Positions 51,388-61,028 of a stretch of DNA of 64,000 nucleotides are shown here, one piece after another. The notes under the pieces were generated by a model. That model made no database searches. It saw only the letters and a program-made list of their open reading frames with translations, and had not been told where the DNA came from. The stretch spans positions 186,001 through 250,000 of the forward strand of contig NZ_CP155560.1 of assembly GCF_022095615.2 (NCBI RefSeq). Reading direction: 5' to 3'. The position numbers and the translations under genes are program-made. The DNA is from Bacillus thuringiensis (lineage in GTDB: Bacteria; Bacillota; Bacilli; Bacillales; Bacillaceae_G). How positions within the stretch are numbered: the first letter of the stretch is position 1; the number at the start of each line of letters is the position of its first letter.

Positions 51388-54348
51388 TTAGACTTGTTGT
51401 AAAGGACGAAGAGATTCTAACGTTGTAGTATCTTTCATATTAAATCGATACTCACCTAAAAAGTTGATATGCTCCCACCCTAGTGGTGAGATATGTTTTA
51501 ATAGTTCTTCGTTAAAACCATGCGCACTTCTTAACATTTCTACAGCTTTGCTTAAATATACAGTATTCCATAAAATGATGGCATTAATGAGAATACTTAA
51601 TACACTTGCTCGTTGCAACTGATCTTGGAGAGCACGTTCACGGGATTCCCCGTGTTTCGCAAAAAATATTGCTCTTGCTAGTGAATTCATTGCTTCCCCT
51701 TTGTTTAATCCTCGTTGAACTTTTCTACGTAACGTTTTATCTGAAAGATAATCTAAAATAAAGATAGTCTTTTCAATTCTACCCATTTCTCTTAATGCCT
51801 TTGCTACCTTATTATGGCGAGTATAAGAACCTAACTTTCCCATAATTAGTGCACCGGACACTTTTCCTTCTCGAATTGAATGGGCTATACGTAAAACGTC
51901 ATCATAATTTTCATAGATCAATTTCATATTCACTTGTCCCCGTATAAGACCTTCTATATTTGAAAAATCTTTAGGTGAACCAATTGTATACAATTTAGAA
52001 CTCGATAAGTCCCTTAATCGGGGTGCAAAACGGAATCCTAACAGGTGAGTTAAGCCAAATACTTGGTCAGTATAGCCGGCTGTATCCGTATAATGCTCTT
52101 CAATCATTAAATCAGATTCATGATGAAGTAACCCATCAATCACATGTATAGCATCTCTTGCATTCGTGTTAATAACTTTTGTGTAAAAGGAAGAAAATTG
52201 ATCACTTACGAATCTATATATAGTCGCTCCTTTACCAGATCCATAGTGTGGATTCGAGCTGGCACTCAAAGAAGATACCCCAATTTGAACTCGCATTCCG
52301 TCCGATGATGAAGTAGTACCGTCACCCCAGTAAGAAGCCAAGGGTAGCCGATGTTGAAAATTAACCAATATGGCTTGTGCACGATTCAATGCATCATCGT
52401 ACATACGCCACTGACTTGCATTAGCTAACTGATGATAAGAGATATCTGGTGTAGCCTCTGCCATTTTCGTAAGTCCAATATTTGTTCCCATAGCCATAAG
52501 TGAAGCAAGAGATATAATGATTTCTTCCCCTTTAGGTGGTTTATTTGTGGATGCGTGAATAAATTGTTGCTCGAAGCCTGTCCAATTCGCTACTTCTAGA
52601 AGTAAGTCTGTAAGTTTAACCCGTGGTAACATGTGATAGAGTTTTGCACTTATTTGTTTGGCTTCCTCTGGAGTATCCTTCTCTAAACGCTGGAGGTGTA
52701 GGTTTCCCTTGTCAATATCAACTCCATCTAATGAGTGAGCATTTTTAGAGAATGTTTCAATTCGCTTTAATAGAGTTTGTGTTCGTTCCACTATATACTC
52801 ATCGGCATGTGTAGCAACTGCTAAGCGTGTCCCTATTTCTTTACTATCAATCCAATCTTGAGATGGTACTAAGTATTCATCAAAATCTTAATGCTGCCGG
52901 CTTCCCACAATAGAAATATCTCCAGAACGTACATAATTCCGTAGTTCGGTAAATGCAGCTAATTCATAGAAATGTCGATTAATGTTTCCATCTTCGTCGT
53001 ATATATGTCTTTGCCATCTGTTTGAAACAAAAGCTAATGGGGCTCCTTGTGATACTTTACGTTTTCCTGAGTCATTTAGTTCACGGATGACGTCTAAAGC
53101 GTTTAATACAGACTTAGCATAATTTGTAGACTGAAATTCTAAGGCTCTAAGTAATGTAGGAGTATATTTTCGTAGGTAATTGTATCGGCTTTCTAATAAA
53201 TCAAGATAATCATAATTTATAGGTCGAGACAGTTGTTTAGCTTCCTCTACAGAAGCTACAAATTTGTCCCAGGGCATAACTATTTCTAATACCACAAAAG
53301 GATTCACATTTTCTTCTTTAGCTTTAATTAATGCAGTTCCTAAGTCTGCATAATGAAGAATTTTTTCATTTAGCGCTTTTCCGTTTTTTTTATGGATCTC
53401 CTCTTGCTGCTTTCTTCCCTTTAATTGAAGATTCATCATTTGTTTATCATGAATCTCAAAAGCTTGATCAATTAAATCCTGAGTTAAATCGAATAGATAA
53501 GCCACTAATATGGCATACTTTTTTATCTCTTTAAACCTTCGAAATGAGAAAGCTTCATAACGTGCCCCCATTCGAGATAGTTGTCGTAATCGATTAGGAT
53601 GTATCCCTTTTGTATTAATGTTTAACTGTAGTCCTTTTATATACTCTAAGCGCTCAACAACCTTTAAAAAAGATTCTGGTGAAAATTGACCAGGTACTTC
53701 TTTTAACCAAGCTAAATAAGTTTTTGAAGAGTTAGGCATAAAATGGAGCAATCCGCTTAGTTTTTCCTTTTGTGAAAAGGTTAAAGATGATGTTAGTATC
53801 TTAAATATGCTTTTCTCTGCTCGTTTACGTGTTTCCCATATTGCTCGTTCTATAATTGCCATCGAAGGAAGTATAATCTTCCAAGTACGGAGTTCTTGCA
53901 ATGCTATTTCCACGAGATATGTTGTATTTCCATTATTTAATGCATGTGGTTGAAGAAATTTAGATAACTTTCGATAGTCGGCAATTGTAAAGTTACGAAA
54001 ACCGTATTCTTTTCGAATCTCTTCTACATGTTCATATCGGGTAGCGTCTCGTTGAGCGTAGAGTCCCCAATCTAATGTATTTACACCAATTTGTGTAGCG
54101 ACAAATTCTAAAACGAGATTCGGAATATCTCCTACATCAGATAAGGTCCATCCTGAATATCGTAAAACACTTAATTGAATAGCAAAACCTAGACGATTAT
54201 AGTCCCTCCGATGGCGATTAATGATTTTGATATCATGCTGACTGAAAGAAAAGTATGTATTTAATATCCATTCGCTTATATCAGAGGGGATTTGCATATA
54301 TTGCTTTCGTTCTTCTGCTGTAAGAAGTTCTCTTACTCTCACATACAT
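51388..54348 (-). pseudogene. tnpA: Tn3-family transposase with one internal stop
   Basis: The combined frame 54348 to 51388 would be 986 residues, normal for Tn3 TnpA. Residues 1-486 end at TAA (52890-52888) in REQ-like context GSRQH. The same frame continues directly with DFDEYLVPSQDWIDSKEIGTRLA and the rest, so a single codon change (probably Lys to stop) separates the halves. The catalytic part downstream is intact, with Asp in SYWGDGTTSSSDG, Asp in HYTDTAGYTD and Glu in HGFNEELLKH. A GTG at 52791 might allow restart, but the N-terminal IR-binding half would be missing. Confidence 0.93.
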
Positions 54349-54372
54349 TAGAAGTCATCCCCCTTATATTTG

Positions 54373-54927
54373 TTATTTCGCTTTTTGCAGATATCGATAC
54401 AATGTAGCTCTTGAAACACCTAAGGTGTTACATATATCTTCAGTAGAATAATTTGGATCCTTCATTAAAGATTTAGCCATAGAAACCTGGGTTGTATCCA
54501 TCACTTTAGGTCTTCCACCCAGACGACCACGTGCACGAGCGGCTGACAATCCAGCTTGTGTACGTTCTTGAATCATTTCTCGCTCAAATTCAGCTAATGC
54601 TCCGAATACGTGAAAAATGAGTTTCCCGCCACTTGTAGAAGTATCCATATTTTCCTGAAGACTTCGAAAGGCAATTCCTTCTGCATTTAATATATTGATG
54701 GTTTCAATAAGGTGTTTGAGGGAACGCCCTAAGCGATCTAATTTCCATACTACTAATGTATCGCCCTCGCGTACGTAATCAAGAGCTTCATCTAGTCCAG
54801 AGCGAGATGAGGTAGAACCACTTACTACATCAGTAAAAATCCGTTTGCATCCAGCTTGTATAAGGGCATCTTTCTGTAAATCCAAATTTTGATCATGTGT
54901 AGATACACGAGCGTAGCCAATTAACAA
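54373..54927 (-). CDS. tnpR: Tn3-type serine resolvase
   Basis: A 184-residue resolvase. Ser9 in YARVSTHDQ is the nucleophile; KLDRLGRS and the EREMIQERT helix are conserved, and the C-terminal helix-turn-helix is YSTEDICNTLGVSRATLYRYL. TTG 54927 is the start, with GGAGGTGA 7 nt upstream. It resolves Tn3 cointegrates at res. It lies 24 bp before tnpA in the same direction. It is complete and probably active. Confidence 0.95.
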   Translation of the reverse strand: MLIGYARVSTHDQNLDLQKDALIQAGCKRIFTDVVSGSTSSRSGLDEALDYVREGDTLVVWKLDRLGRSLKHLIETINILNAEGIAFRSLQENMDTSTSGGKLIFHVFGALAEFEREMIQERTQAGLSAARARGRLGGRPKVMDTTQVSMAKSLMKDPNYSTEDICNTLGVSRATLYRYLQKAK

Positions 54928-55150
54928 ATTATCACCTCCATATTCTTTTGTATTTTCTCATAACTCATAAAATAAAGGAATAATGAGATTTTGATTTTAA
55001 GACAAGTTTTGAGACAGATAACATAGCATTATTTCAATATCAAATAGAATGCATAAAGAAGTCTCAAAAACGGAGGTTTTTGAGATGAATCATTATCAAG
55101 TCATTATCAATGAAAGATTAAATTGTTTAAAAATGACATTGTCAAAGTAA
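54928..55150. promoter_or_regulatory. Probable res site and divergent promoters
   Basis: This 220-bp stretch between tnpR and the passenger regulator contains imperfect inverted motifs (for example CTCATAACTCATAAAAT...ATGAGAT at 54957-54993 and GAGACAGATAAC near 55010). This is where a Tn3 resolution site should be. Subsites cannot be assigned with certainty. Confidence 0.45.
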
Positions 55151-55195
55151 CTTAAATTGGTTATCATAAAAACGAATAAAACAGGAGATGAGCAG

Positions 55196-55876
55196 ATGAA
55201 TACAAACTCAAAAAAGTCTTTTTCGAAAGTTTCTCATAGGAAGTTAGTAGATGAGGTCTTAGAATGTCTACAAGAAAAAATTTTTTCTGGTGAGTACGCA
55301 GTAGGCGATCGACTTCCTACAGAGCCACAATTAATGGAAGAGCTAGGCGTAGGACGTTCGACGCTACGAGAAAGTATAAAAATCTTAGTACATGCCGGCA
55401 TACTAGAGGTTCGGCAAGGACACGGTACTCGTATTGTATCACTAAGTATGGTACAAGATTCATTTGAAAAACGGTTACAAAATGCCAATATAGACCATGT
55501 ATATGAAGCAAGAAATATGTTAGATAAAGAAGTAGCTATGCTGGCTGCAAAACGCCGCGATGAGGAAGACCTTTTACTCCTAAAAGGATATTTAAATAAG
55601 AGGAAGAACGCTCTTAACGAGGGAAATTATTTAGAATATATAGATGCAGATATTCAATTTCATCTATCTATTGCAAAAGCAAGTAAGAACCAGGTTATGT
55701 TGGATTTGTATCAATCATTTGTACCCGTTCTTCGTCATATCCTAACCCAATTAATATTAAATACAAATGACTATCAAGACAACTCTGTTATTCATGAAAA
55801 ATTGTTCCAGGCTATTTCAAATCAAAATGCAGAAAAAGCACAAACATACGCTATTCAAAATTTGGAGCTGAAATAA
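55196..55876 (+). CDS. FadR/GntR-family regulator
   Basis: A 226-residue repressor. A GntR winged helix (about 15-80) contains GDRLPTEPQLMEELGVGRSTLRES, and an FCD ligand domain (about 95-220) follows with metal-binding His in DIQFHLSIAKAS and HEKLFQAI. ATG 55196 lies after AGGAGATGAGCAG; a TTG at 55157 has no site. It most likely controls the two downstream passenger genes, since both are preceded by the same 17-bp word. FCD ligands are usually small organic acids; the effector is unknown. Confidence 0.88.
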   Translation: MNTNSKKSFSKVSHRKLVDEVLECLQEKIFSGEYAVGDRLPTEPQLMEELGVGRSTLRESIKILVHAGILEVRQGHGTRIVSLSMVQDSFEKRLQNANIDHVYEARNMLDKEVAMLAAKRRDEEDLLLLKGYLNKRKNALNEGNYLEYIDADIQFHLSIAKASKNQVMLDLYQSFVPVLRHILTQLILNTNDYQDNSVIHEKLFQAISNQNAEKAQTYAIQNLELK

Positions 55877-55895
55877 GCTCCTTAAATAACAACTA

Positions 55896-55912
55896 AAAAC
55901 ATCAGATGATAT
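55896..55912 (+). promoter_or_regulatory. Putative FadR-type operator 1
   Basis: AAAACATCAGATGATAT lies 25 bp before the MOSC start. The core ATCAGATGAT is near-palindromic. An identical 17-bp copy precedes the MFS gene at 56594. Confidence 0.6.
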
Positions 55913-55937
55913 TATGAATTATGAAGGGAGATAGATA

Positions 55938-56584
55938 ATGCCAGAAACTATTTTTCAAGTAAAGTCCATCAATATTGGCAAAGTTGAAAATCTAAGCTAT
56001 GGAAAAACTGTTATTTCAACAGCGATAAGAAAGCGTTCTGTCCAGGGAAGGATTTTTTTAACGAAAATAGGTTTAATTGGAGATGAACAAGCCTATAAAG
56101 ACCATGGCGGAAAAGATAAAGCTTTGTGTGTGTATTCTTATAATCGTTACGCCTATTGGAACAATATAATCCATAACATGATAGATGATTCACTCTTTGG
56201 AGAAAATATCACGGTATACGGTTTGACTGAAGAAAAGGTTCATATTGGGATATCTTCGCCTTCGGAGAAGCAATCATACAGGTTTCCGAGCCAAGGAATC
56301 CATGTTATAAGCTTGCTAAAAAATATGACGTTCCTAATCTAGCGTTTGAAATGCAACAAACAGGATATACCGGTTTCCTATGTCGAGTGCTACAAGAAGG
56401 TAATGTGTCGGCAAGTGATTGTTTACAACTTGTTGCATCGCATCCTAAAAGGGTATCGATTTCACAAGTCAATCATGTTAAATTCCACAATAAATACAAT
56501 AAAGAAGCACTAGAAAGAATTATTGAGGTGGATGCACTATCGGACAGTTTAAGAGAGTTACTATTGAAACGATTAAATAAATAA
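55938..56584 (+). pseudogene. Frameshifted MOSC-domain (YiiM-like) protein
   Basis: Frame one reads to VHIGIS and a stop at 56342. If one G is restored in the GGG at 56247-56249, the frame continues DIFAFGEAIIQVSEPRNPC and reaches 56584, giving about 215 residues. Features include GLIGDEQAYKDHGGKDKALCVY, FGENITVYGL and PCYKLAKKYD, in which the Cys is the likely molybdenum ligand. YiiM reduces N-hydroxylated bases such as 6-hydroxylaminopurine. Here the gene is broken. AAGGGAG precedes the ATG. Confidence 0.82.
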
Positions 56585-56593
56585 TTACACCGT

Positions 56594-56610
56594 AAAACAT
56601 CAGATGATAT
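56594..56610 (+). promoter_or_regulatory. Putative FadR-type operator 2
   Basis: The second identical copy of AAAACATCAGATGATAT, 37 bp before the MFS start and 10 bp after the MOSC stop. Confidence 0.6.
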
Positions 56611-56647
56611 ACTCAATGTTGATGTTTTGAGAGAGGAGATATATAAT

Positions 56648-57826
56648 TTGAAAAATAGAAAACGAACCTATATCTATATATTGGCATTATTTTTTGCTTC
56701 TATTAATTTACGTATAGGAATCACATCAATCTCACCTTTATTAGAGACAATTCGTCAGGATTTAAACATGAGCAACTTTTCCGTTAGTTTTCTGACATCT
56801 ATTCCCGTATTATGTATGGGTGTGTTTGCATTACTTACAGGTAAGGTGAACAAGAAGTATGGAGCAGAAAAGGCAATTTTAGCTTGTCTTATTTTAATTG
56901 GAGTTGCAACATGTATGAGAGCTTTTACTTATTCAGTTCTCACATTGCTTATTAGCTCTCTATTTATTGGTATCGGTATTGCGGTTGCTGGTCCATTGCT
57001 ATCTGGATTTATTAAGGAGAAGTTTCCTACTAAGATTGGTTTAATGATAGGAGTATATTCAGTTGGAATGGGAACAGGTGCTTCCTTAAGCGCAGGGATG
57101 ACTATCCCTTTACAACATGTATTGAAAGACTCTTGGAATATGGCACTTGCATTTTGGAGTGTGTTTACCATTGTAGCTCTTCTCTTCTGGTATCCCGTTA
57201 TGAGACTAGATAAAACTACTAAAACACATAATAAACAAAACAATATATTACCATTAAAAAATAAGAAGGTATGGTTGTTTACAGTCTTTTTTGGACTGCA
57301 GTCAGGTATTTTTTATTGTATTACCACTTGGCTTGCTCCAGCGACTCAAAGTGTAGGGTTAAATAGTCAGCAAGCTGGAACTCTGGTTACCGTCTTTACA
57401 TTTGTTCAAATGGTATGTAGCTTTGTCATTCCAACTTTAGCGGATTTTTATAAAAATCGAACATTTTGGTTATTAAGTAGTGTGTGTTTTGTGGTAATAG
57501 GTTTGTCACTCATGATATATCCATTGACTACAGCATGGATCCCTTCTATTTTACTTGGAATTGGGCTTGGTGGGTTATTTCCGTTGGCTCTTATGTTACC
57601 GTTGGATGAAACCAATACACCGGAAGATGCAAGTGCATGGACTGCCATGATGCAGTCAGGAGGATATATGATTGGTGGACTTATTCCTGTTTTAGCAGGT
57701 ATTATACGTGACTTTTCTCAAGGTTATCAACAGGTGTTTCTCATGATATTATTTTTAAGCGTGATTTTGTTCATTTTAACTTTAGTTATGAATCAGAGAA
57801 AAGTAGAAACTAAGGTCTTACAGTGA
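56648..57826 (+). CDS. CynX/NimT-like MFS transporter
   Basis: A 392-residue major facilitator with 12 helices. TTG 56648 (MKNRKRTYIYIL) follows AGAGGAG by 9 nt. The early FFASINLRIGITSISPLLETI and the GLGGLFPLALMLPLDETN segment are characteristic of the CynX/NimT subfamily, whose members move cyanate or export 2-nitroimidazole. It is the last passenger of the Tn3 unit. With the MOSC gene it may handle a toxic nitrogen compound. The substrate is inferred only from the subfamily. Confidence 0.83.
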   Translation: MKNRKRTYIYILALFFASINLRIGITSISPLLETIRQDLNMSNFSVSFLTSIPVLCMGVFALLTGKVNKKYGAEKAILACLILIGVATCMRAFTYSVLTLLISSLFIGIGIAVAGPLLSGFIKEKFPTKIGLMIGVYSVGMGTGASLSAGMTIPLQHVLKDSWNMALAFWSVFTIVALLFWYPVMRLDKTTKTHNKQNNILPLKNKKVWLFTVFFGLQSGIFYCITTWLAPATQSVGLNSQQAGTLVTVFTFVQMVCSFVIPTLADFYKNRTFWLLSSVCFVVIGLSLMIYPLTTAWIPSILLGIGLGGLFPLALMLPLDETNTPEDASAWTAMMQSGGYMIGGLIPVLAGIIRDFSQGYQQVFLMILFLSVILFILTLVMNQRKVETKVLQ

Positions 57827-57904
57827 TATCCAGTTGCTATAATAAAAACTTTGAGTGGGCTTTTCCTTAGAGTAGAAAGCCCATATTCTTTTTTATCGAA
57901 TTTG

Positions 57905-57942
57905 CTTAGCGTATATTTTCGTTAAAATGTGGGTAGTATCCC
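57905..57942 (-). repeat. Tn3-family right inverted repeat (IRR)
   Basis: The reverse complement starts GGGATACTACCCACATTTT and ends ACGCTAAG, exactly 38 bp. It has the GGG outer end usual in the Tn3 family. Confidence 0.88.
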
Positions 57943-58021
57943 AAGTAGCTGCTTTCCGTAAATAAAGATGATTACCAGCTTTAATATGTTACCTTTATAA
58001 GTAATATATAATAAGATTTAT

Positions 58022-58055
58022 AAAAAGGACTCCTGATGTACACAAGAGTCCTTTT
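58022..58055 (-). terminator. Terminator (bidirectional)
   Basis: AAAAAGGACTC and GAGTCCTTTT form a perfect stem with A and T runs. It ends the acetyltransferase gene on the minus strand. Confidence 0.8.
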
Positions 58056-58066
58056 AAAAATATTTT

Positions 58067-58486
58067 TTAATCATATATCATTACCCAATATTTTTCTTCT
58101 ATCTCACCTTCTTCAATAACTTTTTTCCAGCCCATATTCTCATAAAATTTTAGTGCTTTTTGATTTTTAGAAACACACTTTAATTTTAATGGTGTATTCA
58201 TCTTTTCTATGGAGGCATGTAGTAACTGTCTTCCAGCCCCCCTACCAAAGAACTCAGGGTGTACAAATAAGTTGTGTATAAAGTTTTCAGGTAAATATAA
58301 AGAAGCAAATCCGAGGATATGATTATCTTCCTCTGCTAGTATTATATATTCTCCTTCAGTATGTTTATCAAAATCTTCTTCAGTCATTTCATTTCTATCT
58401 AGCCAATGAAAACTCTCAAGCCGTGACTCTAAATATATCCTTCTTAAATTAGGGTAGTCTACTGCAGTTGCTACTCTAATATTCAT
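58067..58486 (-). CDS. GNAT-family N-acetyltransferase
   Basis: A 139-residue GNAT enzyme. The acetyl-CoA-binding motif A is LFVHPEFFGRGAGRQLL (V-x-P-x3-G-x-G-x-G/A) and motif B includes SKNQKALKFYENMGWKKV. It transfers acetyl from acetyl-CoA to an amine; the substrate is unknown. GAGAGTGAG precedes the ATG. It lies just outside the Tn3 right end. Confidence 0.88.
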   Translation of the reverse strand: MNIRVATAVDYPNLRRIYLESRLESFHWLDRNEMTEEDFDKHTEGEYIILAEEDNHILGFASLYLPENFIHNLFVHPEFFGRGAGRQLLHASIEKMNTPLKLKCVSKNQKALKFYENMGWKKVIEEGEIEEKYWVMIYD

Positions 58487-58518
58487 TTTCTCACTCTCTC
58501 TTCTTTTTTTTATTGAAT

Positions 58519-58553
58519 AAATCTAACCGTTTCTATAGGAAACGGTTAGATTT
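58519..58553 (-). terminator. Terminator of the fabF-like gene
   Basis: AAATCTAACCGTTTC and GAAACGGTTAGATTT form a perfect 15-bp stem between the two minus-strand genes. Only a weak T-run follows on the minus strand. Confidence 0.75.
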
Positions 58554-58569
58554 ACGAGAGAAAATTTAT

Positions 58570-59805
58570 TCACTCGTATCTCTTTAAAACAATGGCTGCA
58601 TTATGACCTCCGAAACCAAATGAGTTAGATAGACCTATATTTATTTTCACTTGGCGAGCAACAGATGGTACATAATCCAGATCACATAATGGATCAAGAT
58701 TTTCTAAGTTAATTGTTGGAGGAACTGTCCCTTCCTTTAAGCTCATAGCTAAAGCAATTGCTTCAACTCCACCAGCTGCTCCTAACATATGACCAAGCAT
58801 AGATTTATTAGCTGTTACCGGAATCTGATAAGCTTGTTTTCCAAACAGCTGCTTAATAGCCATCGTTTCAGAGATGTCCCCCACTTTTGTACTTGTTGCA
58901 TGGGCACTAATAACATCAACTTCTTCAGGCGATATATTGGCATTTTTTAAAGCTGATCTCATTGCAAGATAAGCACCTTTACCTTCCGGATGTGTAGCTA
59001 CGATATTGTATGCGTCTGAACTTGCACCATATCCAATGACTTCTGCATAAATCTTTGCCTCTCTACGTAAAGCATGAGATAAAGATTCTAAGATTAGAAT
59101 TCCAGCTCCTTCTGACATGACAAATCCATCTCGATTTTCATCAAATGGACGACTAGCTTTAGTAGGATTATCGTTTCTTGTTGATAATGCTGTAGCATTA
59201 CCAAAGCTTGCTATTGATAAGTCTGTTATAGCTGACTCTGTTCCACCCGCAAATATAACGTCAGCTTCTCCAGAACGAATTAGTCTAAAGGCTTCCCCTA
59301 TAGATGTATTTCCAATTGCACAGGCAGAAACAGGTGACATAGAAGGTCCCATCGCATTCCACTTGATACTAATTTGTGCTGCAGCGGCATTTGACATTAT
59401 GGCAGGTACTAGAGTTGGGCTGACTCTTCTTGGCCCCTTCTGCCTAAGCGCATCAACATTTTCAATCAAGGTTTCAATTCCTCCGATACCAGAACCTACA
59501 TAAACTCCTAACCTTTCTACATCTATACAATCGAGTTCTAACTTAGAATCTGACCAAGCTTGTTCAGCTGCAGCCAAAGCAAATTGAGAAAAACGATCTA
59601 AACGTCTTGCTTCTTTCTTTCCTAAAACTTCATCTGCATCAAAATCTTGGACGATACCCGCAATTTTTGTTTTATGATTGGTAACATCGAAAGTATCGAT
59701 ATTGACTATACCAGATTCCCCTTTAATTAGATTGTTCCAAAATGTTTTGATGTTGTTTCCTATAGGAGAAACTACTCCCATACCAGTAATCACAACTCTT
59801 TCCAC
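58570..59805 (-). CDS. Stand-alone 3-oxoacyl-ACP synthase II (FabF-like)
   Basis: A 411-residue condensing enzyme from GTG 59805 (VERVVITGMGVV), with GGAGGGAATG upstream; the longer frame to 59850 starts inside the divergent promoter. The triad is complete: Cys in SACAIGNTS, His in SAHATSTKVGD and His in SMLGHMLGAAG. It elongates acyl-ACP with malonyl-ACP. It is a second, diverged FabF outside a fatty-acid operon, divergent from an MmyB-type regulator. Paralogous FabF enzymes can alter chain length or give resistance to condensing-enzyme inhibitors such as platensimycin or cerulenin. That role is inference. Confidence 0.93.
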   Translation of the reverse strand: MERVVITGMGVVSPIGNNIKTFWNNLIKGESGIVNIDTFDVTNHKTKIAGIVQDFDADEVLGKKEARRLDRFSQFALAAAEQAWSDSKLELDCIDVERLGVYVGSGIGGIETLIENVDALRQKGPRRVSPTLVPAIMSNAAAAQISIKWNAMGPSMSPVSACAIGNTSIGEAFRLIRSGEADVIFAGGTESAITDLSIASFGNATALSTRNDNPTKASRPFDENRDGFVMSEGAGILILESLSHALRREAKIYAEVIGYGASSDAYNIVATHPEGKGAYLAMRSALKNANISPEEVDVISAHATSTKVGDISETMAIKQLFGKQAYQIPVTANKSMLGHMLGAAGGVEAIALAMSLKEGTVPPTINLENLDPLCDLDYVPSVARQVKINIGLSNSFGFGGHNAAIVLKRYE

Positions 59806-59927
59806 TTTGCATTCCCTCCAATCAATAATATACTTGTATTTTACAGTCAATTTATCCTATTACAAGGGGGGATTTATCCTAGTATAACTACTACCAGGAT
59901 AAATTGATAAGATAAGGAGTTTTAAAG
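59806..59927. promoter_or_regulatory. Divergent fabF/regulator control region with operator repeats
   Basis: TCAATTTATCCT (59848-59859) and AGGATAAATTGA (59896-59907) are perfect 12-bp inverse copies. A third half-site ATTTATCCTAG lies between them at 59872-59882. Three half-sites in a 60-bp divergent promoter region are what a repressor controlling both genes would need. The MmyB-type protein is the obvious candidate. Confidence 0.7.
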
Positions 59928-60779
59928 ATGAATAATAAAACAAGGCTTGAAGCTCTGTCGGCATTCTTAAAAACTAAGCGCGCCCAAATTACTCCAGAGT
60001 CTATTGGTTTGCCTGCCGGAAACCGGAGAAGAACACCTGGGTTACGAAGAGAAGAGGTTGCACAGTTAGCAGGTGTAAGCACCACTTGGTATACATGGCT
60101 AGAGCAAGGAAGAGATATAAAGGTTTCTACAATTGTACTTGATTGTATTTCTAAAGCTTTGCAATTAAATAATGATGAAACAGACTACTTATATGACCTG
60201 GCATTCGAATCAAATTCAGAGATTACAAGTCCAAAAAAGGATCAAACAAAGCTTAGTCCTTCCTTAATACGAATACTAGATGAATTAACATATTGTCCAA
60301 CTATCATTACGGATCAACATTGCCATATTGTGGGCTGGAATCCTGCAGCTGCTTATGTTTTTTTAGATTTTGAACAAATACCGAATGATCAAAGAAATTT
60401 AATTCGTTTAGTATTCACTAGAAAAGAATTAAAAGCATTGGCCGTCAATTGGGAACATTTTGTGAAAGGTTTTCTTGCTATTTTCCGTACCTATTATGGA
60501 CGCTATTTAGACGATGAATGGTACAGCCAGTTTATTAAAGAAATGATTCATTTGCATTCAGAATTCCAGGATTTATGGCAAGAAAGCCAAGTGAGTAAGG
60601 CTCCAGACATGATAATTGAATTCAGACATGCTAAAGCAGGCAAAATGTTATTTAATTTAACTTCTCTTCAAGTTCAAGGTGATATGGATTTACGGTGCAG
60701 TATCTATACGCCAGTAGAAGAAACAGATACAGAAAATAAATTAAAGCGATTAATGAAGAGGGCTTCCAGTGAAAATTAA
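59928..60779 (+). CDS. MmyB-like XRE-family regulator
   Basis: A 283-residue regulator. The N-terminal helix-turn-helix has the subfamily signature RRTPGLRREEVAQLAGVSTTWYTWLEQGRD at residues about 28-57. The C-terminal MLTR domain (about 105-270) has AAAYVFLDF and the terminal D-L-RCSIYTP segment. In this family the C-terminal pocket is thought to bind a small ligand; fatty-acid-like ligands have been suggested. AAGGAG lies upstream of ATG 59928. It probably controls the divergent fabF and itself. Confidence 0.9.
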   Translation: MNNKTRLEALSAFLKTKRAQITPESIGLPAGNRRRTPGLRREEVAQLAGVSTTWYTWLEQGRDIKVSTIVLDCISKALQLNNDETDYLYDLAFESNSEITSPKKDQTKLSPSLIRILDELTYCPTIITDQHCHIVGWNPAAAYVFLDFEQIPNDQRNLIRLVFTRKELKALAVNWEHFVKGFLAIFRTYYGRYLDDEWYSQFIKEMIHLHSEFQDLWQESQVSKAPDMIIEFRHAKAGKMLFNLTSLQVQGDMDLRCSIYTPVEETDTENKLKRLMKRASSEN

Positions 60780-61028
60780 TAATGTAAGTTCTATAGATTA
60801 GCAAAATGATATTAATTACTGAAGAAAGTTAATTTTCCTTATGGGAAAAAAGAGTTAACGTTTTTCATAGAACCTATGCCTCCTCTTCTATATGCATACA
60901 CTTATAATATTACAATTTCTGTAAAAACAGAAAAGGATACATATGTTATCAATTTGATAAATATTCTATTCGAGGCATTATGTATCATTTATAATCATTT
61001 TGGGTTAAAAAGAATTTCTTTTTATTTA
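60780..61028. other. Intergenic region before the MerR promoter
   Basis: No gene. Only minor palindromes are visible (TATCAATTTGATA near 60948, a weak hairpin near 60826-60860). Confidence 0.5.

Larger units (their letters stand above)
51292..57942. mobile_element. Tn3-family unit transposon, 6651 bp
   Basis: Two 38-bp inverted repeats bound this segment. IRL is 51292-51329 and IRR 57905-57942; they differ at four of the outermost eight positions and end in the Tn3-typical ACGCTAAG. Inside are tnpA and tnpR (minus) and three passengers (plus): a FadR-type regulator, a MOSC protein and an MFS pump. The 5-bp flanks differ (ACTCA and AAGTA), so no target duplication is left. tnpA is interrupted by one stop, so the unit cannot move by itself now. 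Confidence 0.85.

Noticed and set aside
52888..52890. Two separate transposase genes at 51388-52791 and 52888-54348
   Set aside because: They are in the same frame and join without a gap in the conserved TnpA sequence; only one stop codon separates them.
59117..59503. Plus-strand 128-codon open frame opposite the fabF-like gene
   Set aside because: It lies wholly antisense to a well-supported condensing enzyme and has no ribosome site.
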